Shown: positions 26,964 through 35,730 of the stretch, in pieces | Numbering within the stretch: the first letter of the stretch is position 1 | Layout of the letters: each line of letters opens with the position of its first letter | NCBI GenBank assembly: GCA_016713245.1 | Contig: JADJPM010000004.1 | Location: forward strand, 2,418,001-2,482,000 | Reading direction: 5' to 3' | Length of the DNA: 64,000 bases | Source of the DNA: Verrucomicrobiaceae bacterium | Lineage (GTDB): Bacteria > Verrucomicrobiota > Verrucomicrobiia > Verrucomicrobiales > Verrucomicrobiaceae | Notes under the pieces: generated by a model | The model's input: only the letters and a program-made list of their open reading frames with translations | Told to the model about the DNA's origin: nothing | The model's database searches: none | Program-made: the position numbers and the translations under genes

Positions 26964-27037
26964 GTTGGAGTCTAGGCTTTAGCCGACTCTTTGAAATCCC
27001 CATCCTCCCAAACCTCGGCTAAAGCCTAGACTCCAAC
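26964..27037. repeat. 23-base perfect inverted repeat in intergenic spacer
   Basis: Arms 26964-26986 and 27015-27037 are exact reverse complements (GTTGGAGTCTAGGCTTTAGCC...) around a 28-base loop, immediately after the adaptor stop and 12 bases before the TolC-like start. No U-tract follows, so it is more like a repeat element than a rho-independent terminator; an RNA hairpin could still tune read-through. Confidence 0.8.
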
Positions 27038-27048
27038 CTCTGACTGCC

Positions 27049-28341
27049 ATGCCCTCTTTGATTCGATCCTTTGGACTGCTTTTGTTCGCATCTGTGTCGG
27101 TAGCCGCGCCAGTTCACGTCGATCTGCCGACCGTCATGTTGCTCGCGGGGGCGAACAATGATGAAATCCAGCTCGCCAAAACAAAGCATACGGAGGTCCT
27201 GGCGGAGTCGAAGCTGGCCTGGCAGCGGTTTTGGCCTTCGTTGACGCTGGGGGCGGGTTATCGGCGCACGGATGGGAATGTGCAGGACATCGCGGGCGCG
27301 GTGTTTGATGTTAGCAAGCAGCAGTACACCGTGGGACCGAATCTCATGATCGATTGGTCGCCGGGGGACATGTATTACGCGGCGCTGGCGGCGAAACAGC
27401 GGGCGTTGGCAGCCGAGCAACTCGCGGAGAAAACGCGACGCGACATCGTGATGCAGGCGACGGGCCGTTACTACGATCTTTTGGCTGCGGAGGCCTCGCT
27501 GGCGATCATCGAGGACGATTTGCGGCTCACGCAGGATTATGAAAAACAGATCGGCGGTGCCGTCGATGCCGGAACGGCCTTCCGAGCCGACTTGCTGCGC
27601 GTGAAGACGCAAGTCAGCCGCGAAAAGCTGGCCATCCGACAGCATCAAGAGAAGCGCGATCTCGCCGCTGCGGCGCTCTCGGAGACGCTGCGACTGCCTG
27701 CGGACAGTGCGCTTCGGCCTGCGAAGGCTGATCTGGTGCCGGTGCGGCTCCTCGATCGCAAACTCGGTGTCGCCACGCTCATCTCCCAGGCTGCGCAGCA
27801 TCGTCCTGAGATGAAAGCGGCGGGTGCGGTGAATCAGGCGGCGGTTTTGGAAAAAGACCGCGCACGCGTGGCTCCGATGATCCCGAACGTGCAGGCGGGT
27901 TACAGCTTTGGCGGACTCGGCGGCGGCTACAATGGTGACGTGAGTAACTTCGACGACACTCAAAATATGTACATTGGCCTTGGCTGGAAAATTGGTCCTG
28001 GAGGGCTTTTCGACAAACAACGCCAAATCATCGCTGGAGCGCAGGAAGAAGCGACGCAGCTCCAAGCAGGCCAAATCAAGGCGGCGATCGGTCGCGAGGT
28101 CGTGGAGGCCGCGGCGAGGGCGCAAAGCGCTCACGATCAGATCGACATCAATGACGAAGCGGTCGCCGCAGCGCAGGAAATGGTGAAACTGGCCAAAGAA
28201 CGTCAAGCGAGCCAGCTTGGCGTGGTTTTGGAGTATTTGCTGGCTCGTGAGGAACTCACGCGTGCCCGTCAAAGCCGCGTGCAGGCCGTAGCGGCCTTCA
28301 ACAAGGCGCAGCATGAGCTGAAGTTTGCGGTAGGGCGCTGA
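27049..28341 (+). CDS. TolC-family outer-membrane efflux channel
   Basis: The 430 residues have a signal peptide (SFGLLLFASVSVAA) and the heptad-rich, repeated helical hairpin pattern of outer-membrane efflux proteins: KLAWQRFWPSLTLGAGYRRT, ALAAKQRALAAEQLAEKTRR, EKQIGGAVDAGTAFRADLLRV and ARQSRVQAVAAFNKAQHELK. It is the third component of the RND system. It shares its 3' end with the leftward alginate-export-like gene, the two stops abutting. Confidence 0.88.
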   Translation: MPSLIRSFGLLLFASVSVAAPVHVDLPTVMLLAGANNDEIQLAKTKHTEVLAESKLAWQRFWPSLTLGAGYRRTDGNVQDIAGAVFDVSKQQYTVGPNLMIDWSPGDMYYAALAAKQRALAAEQLAEKTRRDIVMQATGRYYDLLAAEASLAIIEDDLRLTQDYEKQIGGAVDAGTAFRADLLRVKTQVSREKLAIRQHQEKRDLAAAALSETLRLPADSALRPAKADLVPVRLLDRKLGVATLISQAAQHRPEMKAAGAVNQAAVLEKDRARVAPMIPNVQAGYSFGGLGGGYNGDVSNFDDTQNMYIGLGWKIGPGGLFDKQRQIIAGAQEEATQLQAGQIKAAIGREVVEAAARAQSAHDQIDINDEAVAAAQEMVKLAKERQASQLGVVLEYLLAREELTRARQSRVQAVAAFNKAQHELKFAVGR

Positions 28342-29715
28342 TCAAAACGCGTTCACGCTCACTTCGAAATACGCGAAATCGGTGTCGCCACTGCGGATCT
28401 GACTCTCGACGAAGCCACCGGGGAGGAAGCGGGCATAGCCGAGCGTGGTTTCGAGTTTCTTGGTGATCTGCCAGCGGGCGCGGATGTCGAACTCGTGGCC
28501 GACGCTCGTGCCGCTGGAGCCGGTGAGGTCGCGGGCGTTGTTTTCGGCAGCGAGGCGATCCGTGGCGCTATCGAGCCAGTACCAACTGTAGCCGAAGTCG
28601 ATGCGCAGGTTTTTCATTGGCGTGAGCTCCACGCGCAGCTTCGGAGCGCGAATGTTTTCATACACAATGTAGTCATTGGCCGACCAAGGACGCCCGAAGC
28701 CGAAGAAGCGCTCGAATCGGTTGTCGGTGTTGTCGTTCGGATCGCGGTCGCCGGTGGCTTGACCGTAAAAGAGGCTCACGCGGGGCTTCCAGGGATGGGT
28801 GAGCGTGTAGCCGATCTCGGCGGTGGCGGCCCAGGCACGCACGTTGCGAGAGCCATTGCGGCCAAACTGGTTGGTGTAGCTCACATCGTAGTCGAAAACG
28901 CTGCCGGTGACCTTGCCATAGGCTCGCAGGCCGGGCGAATGCACGAGACGCTCGGCCACCCCGGCGTAGGCGCTTTGGTTCAAAGCAAGGTAGTAGGGCT
29001 CCAGCGTCATCTTTTCTCCCCAGCCCCGCCATTGGCCGATGGCGGCATACACCCACTGCTGCTCCACCGGGCGATCCCATTCATACATGGAGCGGTTCAG
29101 CGGTTGCACGGCGAGGAGATCGAGCTGCCAGTCGTTCGACTGCTGACCGATGAGGCCGTGAAAGCCCTGGAAGGTGTTCGCGGTGTTGCGCCACTGGTTG
29201 TTGCCGATGAGGCGGCGGTCGAGGAATTCAAAATTGTGAATGCCGTAGCGCAGGCCGATGGGCCGAGCATTGCCTGCGGCATCGCGTGGCAGGAGATCTT
29301 TGAAGTGAAGCTCCGCGTAGAGGCGGATGAACTCGAACTCATTCACATCACGGCCATCCCGTGGATAGCGGCTGTGGTAGCGACGCGAGTCCTGCATCTC
29401 GACGGCAAAGCGGAATGGATCGATCACATCATGGATGCCGATGTAGGCCCGCGTGCGATGCAGGAAGGGATCATCGAGACCGGCTTGCGCCCGGCGCAGG
29501 TCGTCATCGCGGTATTCGTAGCGAAAGCGGTAGTCGAGGCCGAGGTCGAGCCATGCGGCGTTTTTGAGGAAGTCGATCCCGGTATCCGGCGCATGGCGGG
29601 CATATTTGGGCGGATCAGAGTCACGCGTGGTGCTGTAGCCCTGCGCAAAGAGCGAAGGACTAAGAGCAAAGAGGCAGAAGATGAGCCTGAGGGCGGGGCG
29701 CATGCGGCGGGTCAT
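28342..29715 (-). CDS. Outer-membrane alginate-export-like beta-barrel protein
   Basis: A signal peptide (MTRRMRPALRLIFCLFALSPS) is followed by an aromatic-alternating sequence typical of an outer-membrane beta barrel: LDLGLDYRFRYEYRDD, FRFAVEMQDSRRYHSRYPRD, VNEFEFIRLYAELHF, WRVSLFYGQ-like strands and a terminal FAYFEVSVNAF with the C-terminal Phe common in barrels. The pattern matches the alginate_exp (AlgE-like) family, but substrate specificity is uncertain. The start was placed at the ATG before the signal; an alternative ATG is 12 bases later, and farther upstream in-frame starts encode non-signal sequence. Confidence 0.78.
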   Translation of the reverse strand: MTRRMRPALRLIFCLFALSPSLFAQGYSTTRDSDPPKYARHAPDTGIDFLKNAAWLDLGLDYRFRYEYRDDDLRRAQAGLDDPFLHRTRAYIGIHDVIDPFRFAVEMQDSRRYHSRYPRDGRDVNEFEFIRLYAELHFKDLLPRDAAGNARPIGLRYGIHNFEFLDRRLIGNNQWRNTANTFQGFHGLIGQQSNDWQLDLLAVQPLNRSMYEWDRPVEQQWVYAAIGQWRGWGEKMTLEPYYLALNQSAYAGVAERLVHSPGLRAYGKVTGSVFDYDVSYTNQFGRNGSRNVRAWAATAEIGYTLTHPWKPRVSLFYGQATGDRDPNDNTDNRFERFFGFGRPWSANDYIVYENIRAPKLRVELTPMKNLRIDFGYSWYWLDSATDRLAAENNARDLTGSSGTSVGHEFDIRARWQITKKLETTLGYARFLPGGFVESQIRSGDTDFAYFEVSVNAF

Positions 29716-29795
29716 CTGAACGACAAATCGCGCCTTGTCATGCTCATGGGTTGCAAAAAGGGCGGATGCGTGTCGTTTTGCGCCCCTTCCACCGC

Positions 29796-30620
29796 ATGAA
29801 ACTCCTGCTCCCCATCCTCCTCCTTGCCGCCGTGTCCGCCCGTGCGGCCGATTCCAAGGCCAAAGCCGACGAAAAGCCCTCGCCCATTGGTTACAGTGAC
29901 ACGCCGGTGATCCCCGGCTCGCAGTGGAAGGTGCATGACATTGATCGTCCGCGTCCTGTGGCTGTGGCTCCTGGCAAAGAGAATGCCGCAGCACCCTCCG
30001 ATGCCATCGTGATCTTTGACGGCACCAGCTCGGATGCCCTCCAGGCGAAGGAAAAAGACGCCAAGGGCAAGGAGACCGGCAAGATCATCCCTTGCCCATG
30101 GAAGATCGACAGCGGCGTGCTCATGATCTCCGGCGGCGATTGCTGGACGAAGCAGGAATTCGGAAGCTGCCAGCTCCATCTCGAATGGATGAGCGAGCCG
30201 CACACGAAGGGCAATTCGCAGAAGAAGGGCAATGCCGGTGTGTTCTTCATGGATCGCTACGAGTCCCAGATGCTCGACTGCGACAACAACCCCACCTACG
30301 CCGACGGCATGACCGGTGGCGTATATGGCCAGACACCACCGCTCGTGAATGCCGTGCGTCCCGCCGGCCAGTGGCAGGTCTATGACATCATCTTCACCGC
30401 CCCGAAACTGGAAAACGGCAAGGTCGTCGAGCCCGCCTACATCACCACCTTTGTGAACGGCATCTGCGTGCAGAACCACACGAAGATCATGGGCCCCACG
30501 AAGCACAAGAACATCACCGATTACTCCGGCGACTTCCCCGAAAAGGCCCCCATCCGCATCCAGGACCACAAAAACGAGCCCCCCGTGCGCCTGCGCAACG
30601 TGTGGATTCGTCCGATGTGA
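29796..30620 (+). CDS. DUF1080 (3-keto-disaccharide hydrolase-like) exported protein
   Basis: The 274 residues start with a signal peptide (MKLLLPILLLAAVSARAADS). The DUF1080 core is recognisable: AIVIFDGTSSDALQ, CPWKIDSGVLMISGGD, CQLHLEWMSEP, NAGVFFMDRYESQMLD, YITTFVNGICVQNH and PIRIQDHKNEPPVRLRNVWIR. The family has a concanavalin-like fold and includes a 3-keto-glucoside hydrolase, but many members are uncharacterised. The start was chosen by the signal peptide. Confidence 0.88.
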   Translation: MKLLLPILLLAAVSARAADSKAKADEKPSPIGYSDTPVIPGSQWKVHDIDRPRPVAVAPGKENAAAPSDAIVIFDGTSSDALQAKEKDAKGKETGKIIPCPWKIDSGVLMISGGDCWTKQEFGSCQLHLEWMSEPHTKGNSQKKGNAGVFFMDRYESQMLDCDNNPTYADGMTGGVYGQTPPLVNAVRPAGQWQVYDIIFTAPKLENGKVVEPAYITTFVNGICVQNHTKIMGPTKHKNITDYSGDFPEKAPIRIQDHKNEPPVRLRNVWIRPM

Positions 30621-30780
30621 GCCACTCGGTCTTCGAGTGAACCTCAAAGAGGCACCCGCCGCAGAGTTTGCGATTCTTTTGCCGACTCTGCGCCCCTGCC
30701 CGAAACCCGCCCGGATTGCGCCTTGCACCCCGCCCGGTGCCTCTTACTATCGCGCCCTCTTTCCCCCAAAAAACACCCGC

Positions 30781-31860
30781 ATGAGCAAGCACGTCAAACT
30801 TTACATCCCCGGTCCCGTCGAAGTCAGCGCTGATACCTACGCCGCCATGGCTGCACCCATGATCGGCCACCGCGGGAAGGGCTTCCAGGACCTCTACGCC
30901 GAGATCCAGCCGATGCTCCAGACGCTTTTCGGCACGAAGCAGCAGGTCTTTCTGAGCACCTCTTCAGCCTGGGGCGTGATGGAAGGCTCCATCCGCAATC
31001 TGGTGAAGAAAAAAGTGCTCAACTGCTGCAACGGTGCCTTCTCCGACAAGTGGCTCGATGTCTCCAAGCGCTGCGGCAAGGAAGCCGAGGCCTACCAGGT
31101 CGAGTGGGGCCAGCCCATCATGGCCGCCGAAATCGACAAGCGTCTCGCTACCGGTGAGTTCGACGCCGTCACCTTCATCCACAACGAAACCTCCACCGGC
31201 GTGCTCAGCCCCATCGCCGAGATCGCCGCGCTGAAGAAGAAGTATCCCGATGTCATGTTCATCACGGATTCCGTCTCCGGCTTCACCACCGTGCCGGTCA
31301 ATTTTGACGAACTCGGCCTTGATGTGCTGCTCACCGGTTCGCAGAAGGCCTTCGCACTGCCTCCGGGCTTGGCGCTCTTCACTGCCAGCGAGGCCGCCAT
31401 GGCCCGCGCCGCCACGGTCAATGATCGCGGCTACTACTTCGACTTCATCGAGTTCAAAGCGAACGGCGAGAAGAGCATGACGCCCTCCACGCCTTGCATC
31501 AGCCTCATCTACGGCCTGCGCCACCAGTTGAAGAAGATCTTCGCCGAAGGCCTTGATGCCCGCTACGCCCGCCACGCCAAGCTCAACGGCATGGTCCACG
31601 AATGGGTGAAGAAGAACGGCTTCGAGTTCTTCGCGCCAGAAGGCTACCGCTCCAAGTCGCTCACCTGCGTCGCCAACAACAAAAACATCGACGTCGCTGC
31701 CTTCATCGGCCTGCTGAAGAGCAATCACAGCATGATTATCGACGGCGGTTACGGCAAGCTGAAGGGCAAAACCTTTCGCGTCAGCAACATGGGTGACGAA
31801 TCTGAAGCGAGCATGACCACGGTCATCAACGCGCTCGAGGACTCTCTCTCGAAGCTGTAA
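30781..31860 (+). CDS. Class-V aminotransferase, alanine/serine-glyoxylate type
   Basis: At 359 residues it shows the fold-type-I class-V pattern: KLYIPGPVEVSADTYAAM, MIGHRGKGFQDLY, FLSTSSAWGVMEGSIRNL, FIHNETSTGVLSPI, and the PLP lysine in GSQKAFALPPGLALF (Lys189). It probably makes glycine from glyoxylate using serine or alanine. The next gene, folD, starts 10 bases later, placing amino-acid and one-carbon metabolism in one transcript. The upstream GTG frame was not used, because the ATG at this position begins the conserved sequence. Confidence 0.88.
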   Translation: MSKHVKLYIPGPVEVSADTYAAMAAPMIGHRGKGFQDLYAEIQPMLQTLFGTKQQVFLSTSSAWGVMEGSIRNLVKKKVLNCCNGAFSDKWLDVSKRCGKEAEAYQVEWGQPIMAAEIDKRLATGEFDAVTFIHNETSTGVLSPIAEIAALKKKYPDVMFITDSVSGFTTVPVNFDELGLDVLLTGSQKAFALPPGLALFTASEAAMARAATVNDRGYYFDFIEFKANGEKSMTPSTPCISLIYGLRHQLKKIFAEGLDARYARHAKLNGMVHEWVKKNGFEFFAPEGYRSKSLTCVANNKNIDVAAFIGLLKSNHSMIIDGGYGKLKGKTFRVSNMGDESEASMTTVINALEDSLSKL

Positions 31861-31870
31861 TTCGCCCGCC

Positions 31871-32749
31871 ATGACCCTCATCTCAGGACCTCAAGTCGCC
31901 GAAAAAGTCCTCGCCGAATGCCAGCGTGACATCACCGAGCTCAAAGCTCGCGGAGTCACTCCCGGGCTTGCCGTGGTGCTCGTCGGAGATGATCCGGCCT
32001 CGCGGGCCTATGTGCGGTCGAAGGACAAAAAGTGCCGCGACCTTGGTCTGCACTCTGTGAAGCTCGAATTGCCTGCCACGACCTCGCAGGCCGAGCTTTT
32101 GGAGGTCGTTGCCAAATTGAATGCTGATCCGGCCATTCACGGCATTTTGGTCCAAAGCCCGCCGCCGAAGCACATCGATGAGGCCGCCATCGTGCGGGCT
32201 ATTGATCCGGCAAAAGATGTGGACGGCTTTCACCCAGTGAACGTCGCCAAATTGGCCCTGGAAGACCCCACGGGCTTCGTGCCTTGCACCCCACTCGGCT
32301 GCCAGCGGCTCCTCATCGAAGCTGGCATCGAAACGAAAGGCGCTCACGCCGTGGTCATCGGTCGCAGCATGATCGTCGGCAAGCCCATGGCCCTGCTGCT
32401 GATGGCGAAAGGCCCCGGCGGCGATGCCACCGTCACCGTCGCTCATTCTCGCACTCGCGATCTCGGAGCGATCACTCGCCAGGCGGACATCATCATCGCC
32501 GCCATCGGTCGCCCTCACTTCCTGAAGGCCGAGCACGTCAAAGAAGGTGCTGTCGTCATCGACGTGGGCATCAACCGTGTCGAAGCGCCTGAAACCGAAA
32601 AAGGCTACAAGCTCGTCGGCGATGTCGCTTTCGATGAAGTGGCCCCGAAATGCCGTGCCATCACCCCGGTGCCTGGAGGCGTCGGCCCCATGACCATCGC
32701 CATGCTCATGGCGAACACCGTCAAAGCCTGCAAACAGAGCCTGCCATAA
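31871..32749 (+). CDS. folD: Methylenetetrahydrofolate dehydrogenase/cyclohydrolase FolD
   Basis: The 292 residues match FolD end to end: PGLAVVLVGDDPASRAYVRS with YxxxK (Tyr47, Lys51), HGILVQSPPPKHID, DPAKDVDGFHPVN, CTPLGCQRLL, VVIGRSMIVGKPMALLL and a C-terminal TPVPGGVGPMTIAMLM. It interconverts 5,10-methylene-, methenyl- and 10-formyl-THF in the cytoplasm. It is coupled closely to the aminotransferase upstream. Confidence 0.97.
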   Translation: MTLISGPQVAEKVLAECQRDITELKARGVTPGLAVVLVGDDPASRAYVRSKDKKCRDLGLHSVKLELPATTSQAELLEVVAKLNADPAIHGILVQSPPPKHIDEAAIVRAIDPAKDVDGFHPVNVAKLALEDPTGFVPCTPLGCQRLLIEAGIETKGAHAVVIGRSMIVGKPMALLLMAKGPGGDATVTVAHSRTRDLGAITRQADIIIAAIGRPHFLKAEHVKEGAVVIDVGINRVEAPETEKGYKLVGDVAFDEVAPKCRAITPVPGGVGPMTIAMLMANTVKACKQSLP

Positions 32750-32775
32750 GCAGTACCCGTTTTCCCACCTGTTAG

Positions 32776-33759
32776 ATGACCACGAAACTCGATCCCAAGT
32801 TCACCAACCTCCTCAACGACACCGCCGCCAAGCTCCAAACGCTCGACGTGGCAGGTCGTGTGCTCGAAACCGCTGCCCCAGCCCTTCTCGCCTGTGCCAA
32901 CGAGATTGCTCGGCAATTGACTGAGTTTACCAGCGCCCTCGCGGTGGCTCAGGAAGAGAAGTTCAGCGCAGATTTTGCCGAAAAAGAAGCCGCCATCCTC
33001 GCCCGAGACCTTGCTGCGGCTGAAAAAGCTGCCGAGAAGGCCCGTGTGCTGGCCGAGCGTGAAGCTGCCAAGCTCGCCGCCGCCGAAGCGAAGATCAAAG
33101 CCATGGAGGAGAAGGAAGCTGCGCGTCTCGCGAAGGAGCAGGCCGCTGCGGAAAAGGCCGCTGAACGTGCTCGCCTCGAAGCGGAACGTGAGGCGGAGCG
33201 CAAAGCCGCGGCCGAAGCGAAGTTCAAAGCCATGGAAGAGAGAGAAGCCGCCATCCTCGCCCGTGATCAGGCTGCTGCGGAAAAGGCGGCTGAGAAGGCA
33301 CGTTTGCAGGCCGAACGTGAGGCCGCCAAGCTCGCTGCTGCCGAAGCGAAGATCAAAGCCATGCAGGAGAAGGAAGCCGCCCGCCTCGCCAAGGAGCAAG
33401 CAGCCGCAGAAAAGGCCGCTGAACGTGCTCGCCTCGAAGCGGAACGTGAGGCGGAGCGCAAAGCCGCTGCCGAAGCGAAGGAACGCGAGCGACTCGAACG
33501 CGAGACCGCCCGTGAAGCCGAACGCGAGGCCGCCCGCAAAGAACTCGAAGCCATGAAGGCTGCCGCTGCCGCCCTCAAAGCCAAGCAGGAGGCCGACAAT
33601 GCCGCCCACCGTCGAGCCGAAGAAGAAGGTCGTGCCCGCCGTGAGGCCGCCCTGGCCAAAGCCCGTGCCGAGCAGGAAGCCAAAATGCGGGCCCGACAGG
33701 CGGCCTCCCTCGCCATTCTAGCCGCCGAAAAAGCAGCGCTCAAAGCCGCGAAGGCTTGA
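32776..33759 (+). CDS. Ala/Glu/Lys-rich coiled-coil protein
   Basis: After a ~70-residue N-terminus (MTTKLDPKFTNLLNDTAAKL), the 327-residue protein is one long charged coiled coil of A-E-K-A-A-E-R-A-type heptads. Nearly two-thirds of it is an 86-residue unit present twice (see the repeat entry). No signal peptide or transmembrane segment is visible. I cannot name a function; structural or scaffold roles are possible. It follows folD by 26 bases but is unlikely to be a metabolic enzyme. Confidence 0.75.
   Translation: MTTKLDPKFTNLLNDTAAKLQTLDVAGRVLETAAPALLACANEIARQLTEFTSALAVAQEEKFSADFAEKEAAILARDLAAAEKAAEKARVLAEREAAKLAAAEAKIKAMEEKEAARLAKEQAAAEKAAERARLEAEREAERKAAAEAKFKAMEEREAAILARDQAAAEKAAEKARLQAEREAAKLAAAEAKIKAMQEKEAARLAKEQAAAEKAAERARLEAEREAERKAAAEAKERERLERETAREAEREAARKELEAMKAAAAALKAKQEADNAAHRRAEEEGRARREAALAKARAEQEAKMRARQAASLAILAAEKAALKAAKA
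32980..33480 (+). repeat. Tandem duplication of a 258-base unit within the coiled-coil gene
   Basis: Bases 32980-33237 and 33238-33480 align at 258-base spacing with only scattered, mostly synonymous changes (for example both copies encode EKEAARLAKEQAAAEKAAER). Divergence at third positions implies the duplication is not brand new. Confidence 0.8.
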
Positions 33760-33775
33760 TCGGGCCTCTCCGCTT

Positions 33776-34813
33776 CTACTCCATCCCCAGCGCCCGCTTC
33801 CTCTCGGCATTCGAGAGGTTCTTCATGCCCTCCACGGCCTTGTAAAAGGCCTCGTGATCACCGCCGCCTTGTTTGAGCAGCCGCTCAAAGCCGGGCACGA
33901 GCGTGTGGTAAGTGGAGAGAGTATTCAGCCGGGCATTGTTCCAGACGAGTTTAAGCTCTTTCCCTGTCTTCACATCTGCCGCCTTGTCCTTCATGCCCAT
34001 GGAAGCCAGTTGGGATTGCAGTCGGGTCAGAAGCTCGTTTTTGGCCTCGATGGTGGGGTTCGGACGAGCGTAGAGCTGGCGGAGCTTCTCACGTGTTTCG
34101 AGGGCGAGACGGATCATGGTGCTTTCAAGCCGCAGCTTCTTCTCGTAGTCACGCAGCTCGGCGTGCCGTCCCTTCGACTTCAGCCAGTGGCGCACCGCTG
34201 CCTCCGCATTGGCCGTGGCAAAGGCCTCGTTGAAGTCCGTATCACCCGGCACAAACACACGGGCATGCGTCAGCTCGTGGAAGATGAGTTCGGCGAATTC
34301 CGCGTCGCTGCGATGCAGTCCCGTGTTAAGGATGGGGTCTTTGAAGAAGCCCAGCGTTGAGTAGGCCTCCACACCAGCGGCAAAGACATCGTAGCCTGCA
34401 CCTTTCAGCTTCGTGGCTTCCTGCCGAGCATCTTCCTGCGAGAAGAAGCCGCGATAGGCCAGCTTACCCACCAATGGATACCACCACTGCTTCGGCTCCG
34501 TTTGGAAGGTCTCCGCCGCATACACCACCCAGACCACGAAGGGCCGTTTCAGGTCCGTGTAGGTGCCAAAGCTCTCTGCGGGGAGTTTGAGGTGCGTTTT
34601 GGCATACTCGCGGAGTTCCAGCGCCAGACGCAGCTTCTTCTTCACGGCCTCCGTCTCGGCTGGATCGGCCAGCACCTCCTTCACCGGCCTCTGTCCGCCC
34701 CAAATCTCCGCCTGGCCTCGCATGGCCTGCGAATAAAATTTCACCGTGCTGCACGACGAAACGAGCAAACCGGTGAGGAGGGCAAAGAGTAAGCGATTCA
34801 CGGCGCGGAGCAT
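33776..34813 (-). CDS. COG4324-type Zn-dependent aminopeptidase lipoprotein
   Basis: The protein has a lipoprotein signal (LLFALLTGLLVSSC). The core sequence contains YDVFAAGVEAYSTLGFFKDP and the metallopeptidase motif HELTH (about 178-182) with NEAFATANAE downstream, as in the predicted aminopeptidase family COG4324. The substrate is unknown. It is the last gene of a probable leftward group with galU (31 bases upstream) and an aldehyde dehydrogenase. Confidence 0.82.
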   Translation of the reverse strand: MLRAVNRLLFALLTGLLVSSCSTVKFYSQAMRGQAEIWGGQRPVKEVLADPAETEAVKKKLRLALELREYAKTHLKLPAESFGTYTDLKRPFVVWVVYAAETFQTEPKQWWYPLVGKLAYRGFFSQEDARQEATKLKGAGYDVFAAGVEAYSTLGFFKDPILNTGLHRSDAEFAELIFHELTHARVFVPGDTDFNEAFATANAEAAVRHWLKSKGRHAELRDYEKKLRLESTMIRLALETREKLRQLYARPNPTIEAKNELLTRLQSQLASMGMKDKAADVKTGKELKLVWNNARLNTLSTYHTLVPGFERLLKQGGGDHEAFYKAVEGMKNLSNAERKRALGME

Positions 34814-34844
34814 GAAGCGGGCTGCCCTTGGCTCAAACTGGAAA

Positions 34845-35717
34845 CTATACCAGCGTCTTCAAATACTCCCGCAGCGCCGGAGCGATGTCGTCGCGTTGAA
34901 GGGCGAAGTGCAGGTTGGCTTTGAGGAAGTCGAGCTTGTTGCCGATGTCGTGGCGCTGGCCGTCATAGACGAGGCCGTGCAGGGTCTCCTCGCGCATGAG
35001 AGAGGCCATGGCATCGGTGAGCTGAAGCTCGCCACCTTTGCCGGGAGGCGTGTTTTGCAGGTGGTGAAAGATGCGAGGGCTCAGCACATAACGGGCGCTG
35101 ACAGCGAGATTCGATGGCGCGTCTTCGACCTTGGGTTTCTCGACGAAGACATCGGCTTGGATCAAGCCGGGTGCCACCTCAGGACCACCGAGGATGCCGT
35201 AACGACTCACTTTATCTGGCGAGACGCGTTGTAGCGCCACGGCGCTGCCGCCACGTGCCTCAACGACATCGGCGAGCTGCCGCGTGACGGGTTTATCGGT
35301 GTGGCTGGCGACAACGGTATCACCCAAAAGCACGGCGAAAGGTTCATCGCCTACATGGTCACGAGCATACAGGATGGCATCGCCCAGGCCACCCATCTTG
35401 GGCTGCCAGACGTAGTGGATACGGGCGAGGTTCTGGAGCTGGCGAAGGTCTTCGAGATCGCTCGTGCGGCCTTTGCCTGCGAGTTCGCTCTCCAGTTCGA
35501 AAGCGGGATGAAAGTGCTCCTCGATGGCTCGTTTCGACCGCGAGATGACGATGAGCACATCGGTGATGCCGGAAGCGGCAGCCTCTTCGACGACGTATTG
35601 GATCACTGGCTTGTCCACCAGCGGCAGCATCTCCTTCGGCACCGCTTTGGCGATGGGCAGGAAACGCGTGCCATAGCCAGCGGCAGGAATGACGGCTTTG
35701 CGGACTATGGAACTCAT
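34845..35717 (-). CDS. galU: UTP-glucose-1-phosphate uridylyltransferase
   Basis: The 290-residue enzyme has the GalU nucleotidyltransferase signature AAGYGTRFLPIAKAVPKEML, then PVIQYVVEEAAASGI, YVWQPKMGGLGDAILYARD, PFAVLLGDTVVAS and the C-terminal LQLTDAMASLM. It makes UDP-glucose for glycans and envelope polysaccharides. It sits 13 bases downstream of the aldehyde dehydrogenase stop. Confidence 0.95.
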   Translation of the reverse strand: MSSIVRKAVIPAAGYGTRFLPIAKAVPKEMLPLVDKPVIQYVVEEAAASGITDVLIVISRSKRAIEEHFHPAFELESELAGKGRTSDLEDLRQLQNLARIHYVWQPKMGGLGDAILYARDHVGDEPFAVLLGDTVVASHTDKPVTRQLADVVEARGGSAVALQRVSPDKVSRYGILGGPEVAPGLIQADVFVEKPKVEDAPSNLAVSARYVLSPRIFHHLQNTPPGKGGELQLTDAMASLMREETLHGLVYDGQRHDIGNKLDFLKANLHFALQRDDIAPALREYLKTLV

Positions 35718-35730
35718 GACAGCGAATAGT

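Noticed and set aside
26964..27037. Hairpin as a rho-independent terminator
   Set aside because: No T-run on either strand after the stem; it lies inside an operon.
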